DNA of 25,559 nucleotides. Source: a virus. The DNA lies in the IMG/VR virus record IMGVR_UViG_3300048014_000389, positions 1 to 25,559 of that record, one strand, 5' to 3'. The notes under the pieces were generated by a model, which saw only the letters and a list, made by a program, of their open reading frames with translations, searched no databases and was not told the origin of the DNA. Below are positions 7,001 through 15,746 of this stretch, one piece after another (position 1 is the first letter of the stretch; each line of letters opens with the position of its first letter). The position numbers and the translations under genes were made by a program.

Positions 7001-9519
7001 ATCTCGCCCTCTCCAAGCATGCACACCGCCGCCGCCCGCACCGCCTCGGCGATGGTGTTGGGATTGTCTCGATCCTCGGCCGGCTCATCGACCCCGTGCG
7101 CCGCCGCGAAGGCGGCCGTATCCTCGGACAGGGCCTTCAGTTCCGGGTCGGCGGCGATGATGCTGTCGCCGGTTTGGCGCCCGGGCTCCCCTCCACCTCC
7201 GCCGCCCGCGCCTTCAGCGCCGCCGCCATTTTGCGGTGATAGGCCGCGTCCGCCCCCGTCTCGCTCGCCGCCAGGTTCGCGAAGGTCGATGACAGGATCC
7301 CGAGCGGCCCGGGGCTCGGCGGCGCGGCCGGGCGGGCGGACGTCGAGGGGGCCGGCGTCGCCCCGGGCGAAGCGGGCGGCGACGCCGGCGAGGATCTGGC
7401 GAGAGGTGTTTTCATCGGCGACGGCTCCAAACAGGTCCGGCCCCGGCTTCACCCCCAGGGCCTGGCGGGCGTAGTCCTTGAGGGCCGAGGCCAGCTTAGC
7501 CGCCGCCAGCGGTTTCTTGAAGGCCTCGTCGCGGTACATCAGCCGCAGCAGGGCCTCGGTGGTCGGGCCGATCGCCTCCCCGCCGAACAGCTCGCGCTGG
7601 CCCAGGCGCTCGGCCAGCAGCTGGTCAAGCCCGATCCCCTCGGCCTTGGCGTGGCGCACCAGGTCCATGGCCGAGCGCAGGGCGTCGGTGATGTCGAGCG
7701 CGGCGGGGATGTCGCCCCGCGCCGCCGCCGCGCGCATCCGCGCCCAGCCCGGCGCGGCCTCGGCCAGGGCCTCGGCGTGCTGGCGCACGGGGGCGGCCTC
7801 GTCCTCGAACGCCTGGGCGACCAGGCGCGGGTCGCCATAGGCGCGGGCCAGCACCGCCGCCTTGATCCGCCGCGCGCCCTCGGGGCTGAGCGTCCCGTCG
7901 GCCGCCGCCAGGGTGTTCTGGTCGCCGGGGGCCACGCGGTCGATGAAGGCGCGCGCGAAGTCGCGGCTGGTGGTCGGCCCCTGGTTGTCGCGCACATGGT
8001 CGAACAGGGCGTCGGGCATGCGCGCCGCGTCGCTCATGGCCTGTTCGGTGGCGCTCATGCGCTCGGTGACGTCGGCGTTCATCTCCCGGGCCAGGGCCGC
8101 GCGCTGCGCCCCCTGCATGGCCTCGGTGCGCATGCGCACCAGCACCGGCTGTTTCAGGCCCGCGGTGTCGAAGCCCTGGCGCGCCAGCTCGGCCTTGTAG
8201 CGCTCATAGGCTGCGCCGCCCCGGTTGGCCGACCGGCGCAGGGCGATGGTGCGCCCGTTGCCGCTTTCGACCACGCCGTCGGGCGCCACGATCGGCGCGC
8301 CGGCTCCGGCGCCCACGTCGTTCATCAGCAGCTTGGGATTGAGCTCCGCCTCCAGCTGATGGTTGCGCGCCTGGGCGCCCGCGCGGGCGCGGTCGCGCGG
8401 TTGCAGCTCGGGCGGGAAGTTGGGGTTCGGCTGCAGATCGTCGTCGTGGCTGGTGACCAGGTCGCCCAGCTCCGCCAGGCCATAGCGCACGGGGATATCC
8501 GTTCCCCGCGGCGTCACGGCCGTATCGTCGGCCAGGGGGCGAAAGCTGGCCATGGCCGGATCGGCCGTGGTCTCGTCCAGCCGGCCGACGCCCGGGGGAT
8601 TGGCCTCGCGGTCCACATACTGGCCCACGTCCACCGACCGATCGTCGATCGCGCTGTCGAGCGCCAGGGTAAAGGCCCCTTGCCGCGCCTCCGGCGGCAG
8701 GTCGCGCACGGGGTCCGGCACGCCGGCGGGCGGGACGTAGGCGTCCGAGGGCGGCGGCGTCAGCGGTTGCGGCTTGCGCTCGGCCATGCGGCTCAGGCTT
8801 TCCACGCCCTGGCCCAGGAAGTGCATGCCGGTGTGCAATATGGCTCCGGCCGCTATGTCGCGCAGCCCGTCGCCGAAGCTGTAATCGTCGCCGGCGTATT
8901 GGCTGAGCGCCGCGCTGAACCCCACATAGGGCGCGTTGTCCAGAGCGCCGATCGTCAAGGCGCGCACGCCCTGGCCGGCGATATTGCCCAGACGCCCCAG
9001 CTTGGCCACGGCCGCGCCCACCGATCCCGCCACGCGCGCGCCGTCATAGGCGCCCAGGGCGAGGTCGCCCAAACCGCCCGTGCCGACCATCACGCCCAGT
9101 CCCACGGGATCGAGCAGGGAGCCGGTTATGCCGGCCCCGAAATCGGCCAGGGGATTGGGCTTGGTCAGGGCCAGCACATTGTCGCGGAACAGTTTCTCAT
9201 GCGCCTGGGCGCTGCGGAACGCCGCGTCGTCCTGCGTCGTCGCCTCATTGAAGCGCAGATAGCCGGGCACGCCATATTGTTCGTTGGCCTGGTCGGAGGT
9301 CAGCGGCGTGGCCATGCCGAACATGTCCGAAGCGTCGAACCCCAGCTGCTGGCCGGCCTCGATCACCGGCTGCTTGACGGCCTGAAGCGCGCGCGTGGTC
9401 ATGTCGCCGACCCCGGCCTCGACGCCATAGCGCAGGCCCTGGGGCACGGGCAGATAGGCCGCGTTCTGCTCCAGGCTGTCGAGGTCCACCTGCGGGGTCT
9501 GCGCCAGGCCCACGGGCAT
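6997..9519 (-). CDS. Ejection core protein with DdrB-type ParB-like domain
   Basis: The 840-residue product starts at 9519, overlapping the previous stop as ATGA; a longer frame to 9672 runs inside the neighbour and is rejected. Residues 1-245 are helical and glycine/alanine-rich, like a virion core protein. Residues about 345-570 resemble the DdrB-like ParB domain of phage polyvalent proteins: QPRDRARAGAQARNHQLEAE, VAPDGVVESGNGRTIALRR (about 411-429), a VLVRMR strand, then LAREMNADVTERMSATEQA. A helical region with RELFGG (about 642-647) follows. P1 DdrB belongs to the antirestriction proteins delivered with DNA, so protection of entering DNA is a reasonable inference. Between about 7350 and 7180 the coding signal moves to another frame, and the residues given by this frame there (about 724-785) may be wrong. 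Confidence 0.75.
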   Translation of the reverse strand: MPVGLAQTPQVDLDSLEQNAAYLPVPQGLRYGVEAGVGDMTTRALQAVKQPVIEAGQQLGFDASDMFGMATPLTSDQANEQYGVPGYLRFNEATTQDDAAFRSAQAHEKLFRDNVLALTKPNPLADFGAGITGSLLDPVGLGVMVGTGGLGDLALGAYDGARVAGSVGAAVAKLGRLGNIAGQGVRALTIGALDNAPYVGFSAALSQYAGDDYSFGDGLRDIAAGAILHTGMHFLGQGVESLSRMAERKPQPLTPPPSDAYVPPAGVPDPVRDLPPEARQGAFTLALDSAIDDRSVDVGQYVDREANPPGVGRLDETTADPAMASFRPLADDTAVTPRGTDIPVRYGLAELGDLVTSHDDDLQPNPNFPPELQPRDRARAGAQARNHQLEAELNPKLLMNDVGAGAGAPIVAPDGVVESGNGRTIALRRSANRGGAAYERYKAELARQGFDTAGLKQPVLVRMRTEAMQGAQRAALAREMNADVTERMSATEQAMSDAARMPDALFDHVRDNQGPTTSRDFARAFIDRVAPGDQNTLAAADGTLSPEGARRIKAAVLARAYGDPRLVAQAFEDEAAPVRQHAEALAEAAPGWARMRAAAARGDIPAALDITDALRSAMDLVRHAKAEGIGLDQLLAERLGQRELFGGEAIGPTTEALLRLMYRDEAFKKPLAAAKLASALKDYARQALGVKPGPDLFGAVADENTSRQILAGVAARFARGDAGPLDVRPPGRAAEPRAARDPVIDLREPGGERDGGGRGLSPQNGGGAEGAGGGGGGEPGRQTGDSIIAADPELKALSEDTAAFAAAHGVDEPAEDRDNPNTIAEAVRAAAVCMLGEGEI

Positions 9520-12503
9520 CAGTGCGGCCCTTGCAAACGCTTCAGGGCCGCCGGCAGCACCGCCTGCACATAGGCGCGGGTTTCCTGGTTCGGGATCCGG
9601 CTGACGAAATCGGTCAGGCTGATCTTGCCCGTGCGCGGGTCGCCGATGGTCTGCAGCCAGCCGGGGCGCCACTGGCCGGTCTTGGGGTCGCGATAGCCCT
9701 CCAGGCGGCCGGGGCCGGCGTTATAGGCCGCCAACGCCAGGCCGATGCCAGGACCGGCTCCATAGCGGTTGACCGCGTCGGCCAGCACGGCCGTGCCGAT
9801 CTGGCGGTTATAGGCGTCGTCGTGCTGCAACCGGTTCACGTCCAGGGGCTGGCCGAACAGGCGCAGGGCATAGGGCGCGGCCGTTTCGGGCTTGACCTGC
9901 ATCTGGCCCAGAGCCCCGGCCGGGCTCGCCAGGCCGCCGCGGAACCCGCTTTCCCGGCCGTTCACGGCCCAGGCCAGGGCGCCCATGGCCGCGACCTTGG
10001 AGAAGGCGGCCATGGGCTGGCCGTCCGGCCCGACGACGGCGCCCGGCGGCGGCTGGGCGAAGGGATTGGCGGGGGCATTCAGGTCTCCGCCATCGAACCG
10101 GGCCTGCAATTGCGGCCAGGTGGCGCGCACCGGCCGCCCATAGCGGTCCGACACCTGATCCCAGCTTCCGTCCGTCTTGGGGACCATCAGGGTTACACCG
10201 CTGTCGTCCGGCAGCGTCACCCAGCGCCCGCTCGCGTCGATCTTCTGCGCATAGAGCCGGCGTTGATCGTCAGGCGTGCCGGGCAAGCCGGGCGGCGCGA
10301 ACACATTGCGGCCGTCCTGGGTGATCAGCTGCGACAACAAATAGGACGCGCCCTTGCGCGCCTGGGTCGTCCCGATGCCGGCCGACGTGGGAATGGCCAT
10401 GGTGTCGATCATGCGATAGCCCCCCGTCAGGTCGGCCGCCGCCGCCTTGGCCGCCGCGCTGGCCGACAGCCCCTGGCTGTTCATCAGCGACCGGGCGATC
10501 AGCAGGGTGCGGTCGATGCGCGCCTGTTCCAGGTTCTGGGCGCCCGGCAGCGGGCGGATGGCCGCCAGATAGGGGCCAAGGTCGCTTTGCACGGCGGTTT
10601 GCAGTTGCAGCTTCTGGCCTGGGACCATCGGCTGTTTCAGGGTCGGATCGTTCAGCGCCGCCGTGAACCGCCCAAGCTTGGCCGCGTCGGTTTCATAGTC
10701 GGCGATGGCCGACAGCTCCATGGGCGTCAGGTGGGCCGCTTGCAGCTGGCGGCTCAGGATCGCCTGGGGCGAGACGGTCGACCCGTCGGGCAGTTGCAAC
10801 GATTGCGGCAGGTTGCGCACCAGGGCCGCCACGCTCTGCAACGCGGCCAGCCTTTGCTCGGGCGCGGCGTTGATCACGCTGGCCGCCAGGGTCGAGGCGC
10901 TTTCCTGGGGGATCAGCTGATAGGCCCCCGGCGCTATGCCCAGATGCGCCTGGGCGCCCAGGGACTGGCTGGCCAGGGCTTGGCCGCCCTGGGCCGTGGG
11001 CGCGCTCGAATAGGCCTGCCACGCCTGATTGAGCATGGCCCCCCGGTCCTGGCCCGCGCCCGCCCCGGCCGCGCCCTTGCCCTTGGCGGTGTTGATGCTG
11101 AACACCAGCGCCCCGGGGTTCTGGCGCGCCTTCAGCTCGGCCGCCGCCGCCTGCTGCTGGGTCTGCCAGTCGGTGAACTTGGTCGCATAATCCGGATCGG
11201 CGGGCTGGGGCGGCGGCGTGGCCAGGGCGGCATGCACCTGGCTGGTCGGCTGGTCGCGGATCGGGCCGACCAGGGCGAAATTGCGGTCTGCCTGGGTCGC
11301 GGCGGTCTGATAGGTCGCGAATTCCTCCGGCGTGATCGCCCCATGCGACAGGCCCCACGCCACGGCGTCCAGATCCACGCCCGAGCTCTGGCCCGTGGTG
11401 GCGCGGGCGTTGATATCGGCCGCCAGCCTTTGGCGCAGCTGTATGCCTTGCAGCGCCAGGCTCACGCCCTCCGGTCCATGGGCGCGGTTCTCGGCCTGCA
11501 CCCGGGCCATCAGGGTGTCCTTGACCTCGGGTTTCAGCACCGCGTCATAGCGGCCGTCCCGAAGCTCGGTCTGGGCCTGCCCAAAGTTGCCGGCGGTCAC
11601 CAGGCCGTTGATGCGCGCCTGGGCCGCCAGGCCCTGAAACTCCGTCAGAGCGTCCTTGCGCAGGCCTGGGGGGACCGTCGCCACGATGGCGGGCAGCCCG
11701 TTGGCCACCACGCTGTCATAGGCGGCCGGGTTGCTGCTGATGGTGTTGATCAGGGCATAGGCCTGGTCCGTGCCGTTCTTCAGCACATAGGCGTCGGCCC
11801 CATGCTGCTCCACTGCGCCCAGGGTCGCCGCCTCTTCGACGCGCATGGCCGCCAGCTTGGCCTGCATCCGCGATTGCAGGGGCGCGGGCACGCTTTGCAG
11901 GGTTGTCTGGGCGGCCTGGTCGAAGGCCTGAAGGCCAGCGGTCACCAGGCCTTTCTGCGAGCCGTCATAGCCATCGAGCAGGGCCTGTTTGGCGGGCGCG
12001 AAGGCCTGATAGAAGCCCGTCATCGCCCCGTTGGCCTGCACCTCCTGTTGGTCGACCGCGTTCTGGCCCAGCACCGCCGCCTCGTGCTGGATCGCGCGCT
12101 GGCCGAGGGCGGCCAAGGTCTGGTCGGCGGCCTGGCTGAACTCCGCGCGCTGGCCGGGCGTATAGCCGGCCTTGTCGGCGAGGGTCTTGGCCGCCAGGGC
12201 GCGGGCCTTGGCGATCTGGTCGGCAGCGAAGCCGGGCGTCGTGCCGTTCCAGTTGGGCGCTTCGGTGGTCAGTTGGTCGGCCAGGGCGCCGGTCAGGGCT
12301 TGCACGTCCGGCGCCACGGCCTTGCGGTCGGCCTCGGCCTGCACGCGGATCTGCAGCATCTGGGTGCGCTTCTGCATGGCGCCGACCGCCTCGGCCTCCT
12401 GCGCCGCCGCGCCCAGGCCGAAGTCCGTGGGCGCGACCGCGGCCGTGGACGGCTGGGGCCCTTCCACGGCGTCCAGAGGCAGTTGATCGGGGATCCGCGC
12501 CAT
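9519..12503 (-). CDS. Ejection core protein with C-terminal lytic transglycosylase domain
   Basis: The 994-residue product has a long, glutamine- and alanine-rich helical body (about residues 1-800) of the kind found in podovirus internal core proteins. A C-terminal SLT-type lytic transglycosylase domain spans about residues 835-990. The domain shows the catalytic glutamate in the ESGF motif (about residue 851), GQMQVKPETA, AAYNAGPGR (about 925-933) and PNQETRAYV (about 971-979). These are the standard motifs of the family. The enzyme would open peptidoglycan locally during DNA entry. In T7 the equivalent domain sits at the N-terminus of gp16, so the domain position differs here. The start at 12503 overlaps the gp14-like stop as ATGA. 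The next gene overlaps its stop in the same way. Confidence 0.88.
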   Translation of the reverse strand: MARIPDQLPLDAVEGPQPSTAAVAPTDFGLGAAAQEAEAVGAMQKRTQMLQIRVQAEADRKAVAPDVQALTGALADQLTTEAPNWNGTTPGFAADQIAKARALAAKTLADKAGYTPGQRAEFSQAADQTLAALGQRAIQHEAAVLGQNAVDQQEVQANGAMTGFYQAFAPAKQALLDGYDGSQKGLVTAGLQAFDQAAQTTLQSVPAPLQSRMQAKLAAMRVEEAATLGAVEQHGADAYVLKNGTDQAYALINTISSNPAAYDSVVANGLPAIVATVPPGLRKDALTEFQGLAAQARINGLVTAGNFGQAQTELRDGRYDAVLKPEVKDTLMARVQAENRAHGPEGVSLALQGIQLRQRLAADINARATTGQSSGVDLDAVAWGLSHGAITPEEFATYQTAATQADRNFALVGPIRDQPTSQVHAALATPPPQPADPDYATKFTDWQTQQQAAAAELKARQNPGALVFSINTAKGKGAAGAGAGQDRGAMLNQAWQAYSSAPTAQGGQALASQSLGAQAHLGIAPGAYQLIPQESASTLAASVINAAPEQRLAALQSVAALVRNLPQSLQLPDGSTVSPQAILSRQLQAAHLTPMELSAIADYETDAAKLGRFTAALNDPTLKQPMVPGQKLQLQTAVQSDLGPYLAAIRPLPGAQNLEQARIDRTLLIARSLMNSQGLSASAAAKAAAADLTGGYRMIDTMAIPTSAGIGTTQARKGASYLLSQLITQDGRNVFAPPGLPGTPDDQRRLYAQKIDASGRWVTLPDDSGVTLMVPKTDGSWDQVSDRYGRPVRATWPQLQARFDGGDLNAPANPFAQPPPGAVVGPDGQPMAAFSKVAAMGALAWAVNGRESGFRGGLASPAGALGQMQVKPETAAPYALRLFGQPLDVNRLQHDDAYNRQIGTAVLADAVNRYGAGPGIGLALAAYNAGPGRLEGYRDPKTGQWRPGWLQTIGDPRTGKISLTDFVSRIPNQETRAYVQAVLPAALKRLQGPH

Positions 12504-13021
12504 CAGCTGTTTCCGTCGCCATCGACGCCGGAGTCGGCCCAGCCTGCGCCGCCGCTATAGCCGCGCAGGGCCTGGCTGGCCTTCAGCTGCGCCGCCGCGT
12601 TGGCGCTCTGGGCGAAGCCGCCCACCAGCGAGGACGCCCCGCCCACGACCCCGCCGATCAGGCTCTGCACGCCCTGGGCCTGGGCCACGCCGGCCTGGTA
12701 CATGTCGTTCTGCGCCTGCACCCGGCCGCGATAGGCGGCGGCGCGGGCGTTGAACATGGCCCGGTTGGCCAGGTCCTGCACCACGCCCAGGGTCGAGCCG
12801 ACGAAACCGCCGCCATTGGCCGCGCCCTGCACCGCCGCGCTGGCCGCCGCCGCATTGCCGCTCTGTACCGCCTGGCTGGCGGCCTCGCCGCCCTCGGCCT
12901 CGGCCTGGCTGGCGGCGTTGCGCTCGGCCTTGGCCTCGGTATTGCCGGCGAACAGGCCGGTGACGCCCTTCAACAGGCTGCCGATGGCTCCCAGGCCCGC
13001 CGCGATCGTGAACGGGTCCAT
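12503..13021 (-). CDS. Internal virion protein, T7 gp14-like
   Basis: The 172-residue product has a hydrophobic glycine-rich N-terminus (DPFTIAAGLGAIGSLLKGV), then a helical alanine/glutamine-rich stretch. A second glycine-rich hydrophobic segment lies near residues 120-137 (SLIGGVVGGASSLVGGF). This is the usual composition of T7 gp14-like core proteins, which form a channel in the host outer membrane during ejection. Placement between the gp13-like gene and the transglycosylase core gene matches the T7 order 13-14-15-16. It starts 2 nt after the preceding stop. The call rests on composition, size and order rather than on a diagnostic motif. Confidence 0.72.
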   Translation of the reverse strand: MDPFTIAAGLGAIGSLLKGVTGLFAGNTEAKAERNAASQAEAEGGEAASQAVQSGNAAAASAAVQGAANGGGFVGSTLGVVQDLANRAMFNARAAAYRGRVQAQNDMYQAGVAQAQGVQSLIGGVVGGASSLVGGFAQSANAAAQLKASQALRGYSGGAGWADSGVDGDGNS

Positions 13022-13023
13022 TT

Positions 13024-13467
13024 TCAGCGCCGCCGCAGATAGTGGTTATAGACTAGGCCGCCGCGCAGCCGCACCTGCTCGCCCGTGGCTGTGAAGCCCA
13101 GCCGGCCCAGCACCCGCGCCGCCCCGTCGCTGTCGGCCCGCGCCGTGGCCTCGATCGTGCGCGCGCCCAGCTCGGCGGTCATCAGCTCCAGCACACGGGC
13201 CGCCAGGTGCACGACGCGCGGCCAGTCGCGGCGCGGCAGGTCCGACAGATAGGCCCACGCCTCCCACCGCCCTTGGCCATGGTCGAAGCCGCCGCCGAGG
13301 CCGACCACGGCCGCGCCGCGCAGCAGCGCCCAGGTGCGCCCGGGCGGCGGTCCGGCGTCCCAGTCCCAGGCCATGGCCCGGCGGTCCTGCTCGAAATCTC
13401 CGCGCAGGGTGAAGGCGTCGGCGTCGCCGGGCTTGTAGGGACGCAGTTTCAGCCCGGGCTTAGCCAC
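13024..13467 (-). CDS. GNAT-fold protein, T7 gp13-like
   Basis: The 147-residue product has an acetyltransferase-like layout: an N-terminal LRPYKPGDAD strand and helix, a central VVGLGGG strand and turn, a long helix with ARVLELMTAELGARTIEATA, and the closing RVLGRLGFTATGE motif typical of the GNAT fold. T7 gp13 and the related phage family DUF2833 share this fold and are needed for correct internal core assembly. Gene order here (12-13-14-like) agrees. The start is GTG at 13467, overlapping the nozzle gene stop by 8 nt, with no clear ribosome binding site, so reinitiation is likely. Whether it acetylates anything is unknown. A stand-alone GNAT enzyme is the alternative. Confidence 0.75.
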   Translation of the reverse strand: MAKPGLKLRPYKPGDADAFTLRGDFEQDRRAMAWDWDAGPPPGRTWALLRGAAVVGLGGGFDHGQGRWEAWAYLSDLPRRDWPRVVHLAARVLELMTAELGARTIEATARADSDGAARVLGRLGFTATGEQVRLRGGLVYNHYLRRR

Positions 13468-15706
13468 CGACGGCCACCGTGGGTTTCAGGCTATAGATGA
13501 CGTGGTCGTAGGCGGTGTCTTCTTCGATCGCGATGCGCGGATCGCGCGAGGTTCCCACCGCGACCGTGGCCTGGACGATGGCCGAGCGCGACACGGCCGC
13601 CGGCACATCCTGAGCCGTGCGCGTCGATACCCGCTCCAAGAGGCCGCCGGCGACGCCCACGCGGGCGACGGAGGTCTTCAGCCGGGCGACGATCTGGGTC
13701 GGCCGCTGGCGCAGGTTCAGCGCCGCCGCCATCTGGCCCAGATCCAGCGTCAGCGACCGGAAACAGGTCTTGAAGCCCAGGCCCACCTGCACGATCGACG
13801 CGGCCGTGGGCAGCGTCACCGATCCGCCGACGCAGGCCAGGTCATACTGCGCCCCGTCCGCCACCACGCGCACGGTCTCGCCGGTGTAGTGCGCCAGGCC
13901 GCCAACCGCCGCGGTGGGCGCGCCGTCATAGTATTCGGCGCCGTCGATGAACAGGCCGTCGCTGGCCTGGGACTGCATCCACAGCATCCGCTGGGTCACG
14001 CCGCCCTGCACCCGGCTCACGATCATCCACAAGGTCTCAAGCCGCCCTGGGCCGGGCAGGGTGACGATGTCCTCGACGATGAAGCCGCCGGGGATTTGCT
14101 GGCGCGTCCAGCCGCGCACCTGCTGCTCTTCGTGGAAGGTCATGGCCGCCAGGCCGCCGTCGCCCAGCCGCGTCCACAGGACCTCGTCGGGATAGGGGAC
14201 CCAGGCCAGCTGGGCGAAGCGGCGCACCGCGATATGGCTGGCCAGGAAGGTGTAGTCGTCGCGCTCCAGGTTCTGTTGCACGTCGACCTGGCACTTGCGG
14301 ATGCACTGGCCGCCGCGGGTGACGAACATCAGGCCCTGGTGCGCCTTGACCGGATAGACGTCCTCGGAGCCGTAGCTGGACAGGTCGCGCACCACCACCG
14401 TCGCCGGGGTCACCGGCTCGCCGAACAGGCCGCCCGACACGATGTATTCCCCGCTGGCGGTGCCCAGCAGCAGGAACGTCGCCTGCATGCTCCACAGGAT
14501 TTGCGCCCCGTCCGCCCCCACGCGCCGGCGGATCGCGTCGGTATCGACCACGGCCCCGGTGCCCAGGCCGGGCGTGAAGGTCTGCGAAACCGGGTCGAAG
14601 CCGGCGGTTTCGGTCATGTCGAACATGTCGAGGTTGTTGCGCGTGGCCCCGTCCACCAGGCGCTCCTCCACCACCGAGGGCCACATGCGCGGCCAGCCGC
14701 GATAGGCCGAATAGGCGCATTCGGAGAAGCAGGGGGTGCTCTGGCCATCGACCAGGGGCACGCCGGCCAGCACCACGCCAGTCGCCTCCGTGGCGCTGGT
14801 CACCGCCGTGATCTGCACCACGCCGGCCCCATCGTGGCGATAGGTCCACAGGTTCGACCCGTCGCTCTGGTCGCCCGAGGTCTGCACCGGGGGCGTCGTC
14901 ACATATTCGTCCACCCCGCTGGTCAGGGCGCCGGTCCCGGGCGTCGTGCAGCGATAGACCAGGCCGGCCGAGGCGCAGTATTCGCCCGCCGGCGGCCGAT
15001 ACCCCGTCGACCAGGTCTTGACGCTGGCCGCGCCCGTGCCCTGGCGGATGCGGAAGGTCGCGCCCACCATGGCGGGATCGAAGGCCGCCAAGGCCGTGGT
15101 CAGGGTCACCGCCGTGCCCGGCAGCATCGTGCCGGAAGCCCCCGTCAGGTGCGGATTGGCGTCCTCCTCGCTATCCCCGGCCACGGTGATGGTCTGGGCG
15201 GCGTTGGCGTTTTCCGCCAGCCACGGGCCGTTGGGGAAGGTCTCGACATTGAACGCCCAGCTGGTGTCGCTGTCGCGCTGCAGGGCCTGGGGCGGCAGGC
15301 CGGTGTTGTGGCGGAAATAGATCACATCGGCCACCTGCTTGTAGCGCAGGCCGGCCAGCTGGGCCTGGGTGTAAGGCGTCGCGAACTGGGCTTGCAGGCC
15401 GGTGCCCGGATCGATCAGGGGCGACCCGTCGGCCGACCAGACGCGGGCGATCGTGTCGCCGAACTCCAGCATCAGGGCGTCGTCGATCGAGCGCCGAAAG
15501 GGGATCAGCCGCGCCAGCTTGGTCTGGTCCGCCACATTGCCCAGCCGCCAGAACCCGCGCCGCTTGCCCAGGGGGCCGGCGATGCGGATGATCAGATTGG
15601 CGGCTTCCTCGCAGCCCTTGGTGATCGGCTGGATATCATTGCGATCCCACGCATCCTCGGCGATCTCGCCCGAGGTGAAGCTGTTGATGAAACCGGTCTG
15701 GACCAT
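13460..15706 (-). CDS. Tail nozzle protein, T7 gp12-like (tail tubular protein B)
   Basis: The 748-residue product opens with the characteristic start of podovirus nozzle proteins (NSFTSGEIAEDAWDRNDI, then a cluster of conserved residues ending in GPLGKRRGFWRLG). It continues as a beta-rich protein of the usual length. Other typical segments are RLIPFRRSIDDALMLEFGD (about residues 66-84), QADVIYFRHN-like text and a STVGSEDVYPVKAHQGLMFVTRG-like region in the second half. It forms the tip of the short tail, receives the tailspikes and closes the DNA channel. It follows the gp11-like adaptor gene, as in T7. The gap upstream contains one copy of the repeated 13-base motif. Confidence 0.88.
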   Translation of the reverse strand: MVQTGFINSFTSGEIAEDAWDRNDIQPITKGCEEAANLIIRIAGPLGKRRGFWRLGNVADQTKLARLIPFRRSIDDALMLEFGDTIARVWSADGSPLIDPGTGLQAQFATPYTQAQLAGLRYKQVADVIYFRHNTGLPPQALQRDSDTSWAFNVETFPNGPWLAENANAAQTITVAGDSEEDANPHLTGASGTMLPGTAVTLTTALAAFDPAMVGATFRIRQGTGAASVKTWSTGYRPPAGEYCASAGLVYRCTTPGTGALTSGVDEYVTTPPVQTSGDQSDGSNLWTYRHDGAGVVQITAVTSATEATGVVLAGVPLVDGQSTPCFSECAYSAYRGWPRMWPSVVEERLVDGATRNNLDMFDMTETAGFDPVSQTFTPGLGTGAVVDTDAIRRRVGADGAQILWSMQATFLLLGTASGEYIVSGGLFGEPVTPATVVVRDLSSYGSEDVYPVKAHQGLMFVTRGGQCIRKCQVDVQQNLERDDYTFLASHIAVRRFAQLAWVPYPDEVLWTRLGDGGLAAMTFHEEQQVRGWTRQQIPGGFIVEDIVTLPGPGRLETLWMIVSRVQGGVTQRMLWMQSQASDGLFIDGAEYYDGAPTAAVGGLAHYTGETVRVVADGAQYDLACVGGSVTLPTAASIVQVGLGFKTCFRSLTLDLGQMAAALNLRQRPTQIVARLKTSVARVGVAGGLLERVSTRTAQDVPAAVSRSAIVQATVAVGTSRDPRIAIEEDTAYDHVIYSLKPTVAVGG

Positions 15707-15731
15707 GGCCCGACTATCGCGGGGCCATGGC

Positions 15732-15744
15732 GGCGTCGGATGAA
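15732..15744 (-). promoter_or_regulatory. Repeated intergenic motif, copy ahead of nozzle gene
   Basis: TTCATCCGACGCC on the minus strand begins 2 nt after the adaptor gene stop and ends 25 nt before the nozzle ATG, the same spacing as the copy ahead of the tailspike. The two copies also share GCGAT nine bases before the ATG. The role is inferred only from repetition and position. Confidence 0.45.
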
Positions 15745-15746
15745 CC

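Noticed and set aside
7137-7430. Stand-alone 97-codon gene nested in the ParB-domain gene
   Set aside because: Only its middle part looks coding and its start region is low-complexity with no convincing ribosome binding site, so I report it as a frame-switch finding rather than as a gene.
3887-7474. 1195-codon open frame on the plus strand
   Set aside because: It is exactly antisense to the gp16-like and ParB-domain genes. Its protein has repetitive R/G/A/H composition without domains, and G/C-biased third positions of the true genes remove antisense stop codons.
9519-12503. Lytic transglycosylase gene as the phage endolysin
   Set aside because: The domain is fused to an 830-residue helical body and lies in the ejection core block, so a virion entry enzyme is more likely than a free lysis enzyme.
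9522-12560. 1012-codon open frame on the plus strand
   Set aside because: It mirrors the transglycosylase core gene, whose motifs are clear on the minus strand. The plus-strand translation has low-complexity Q/G/R text.
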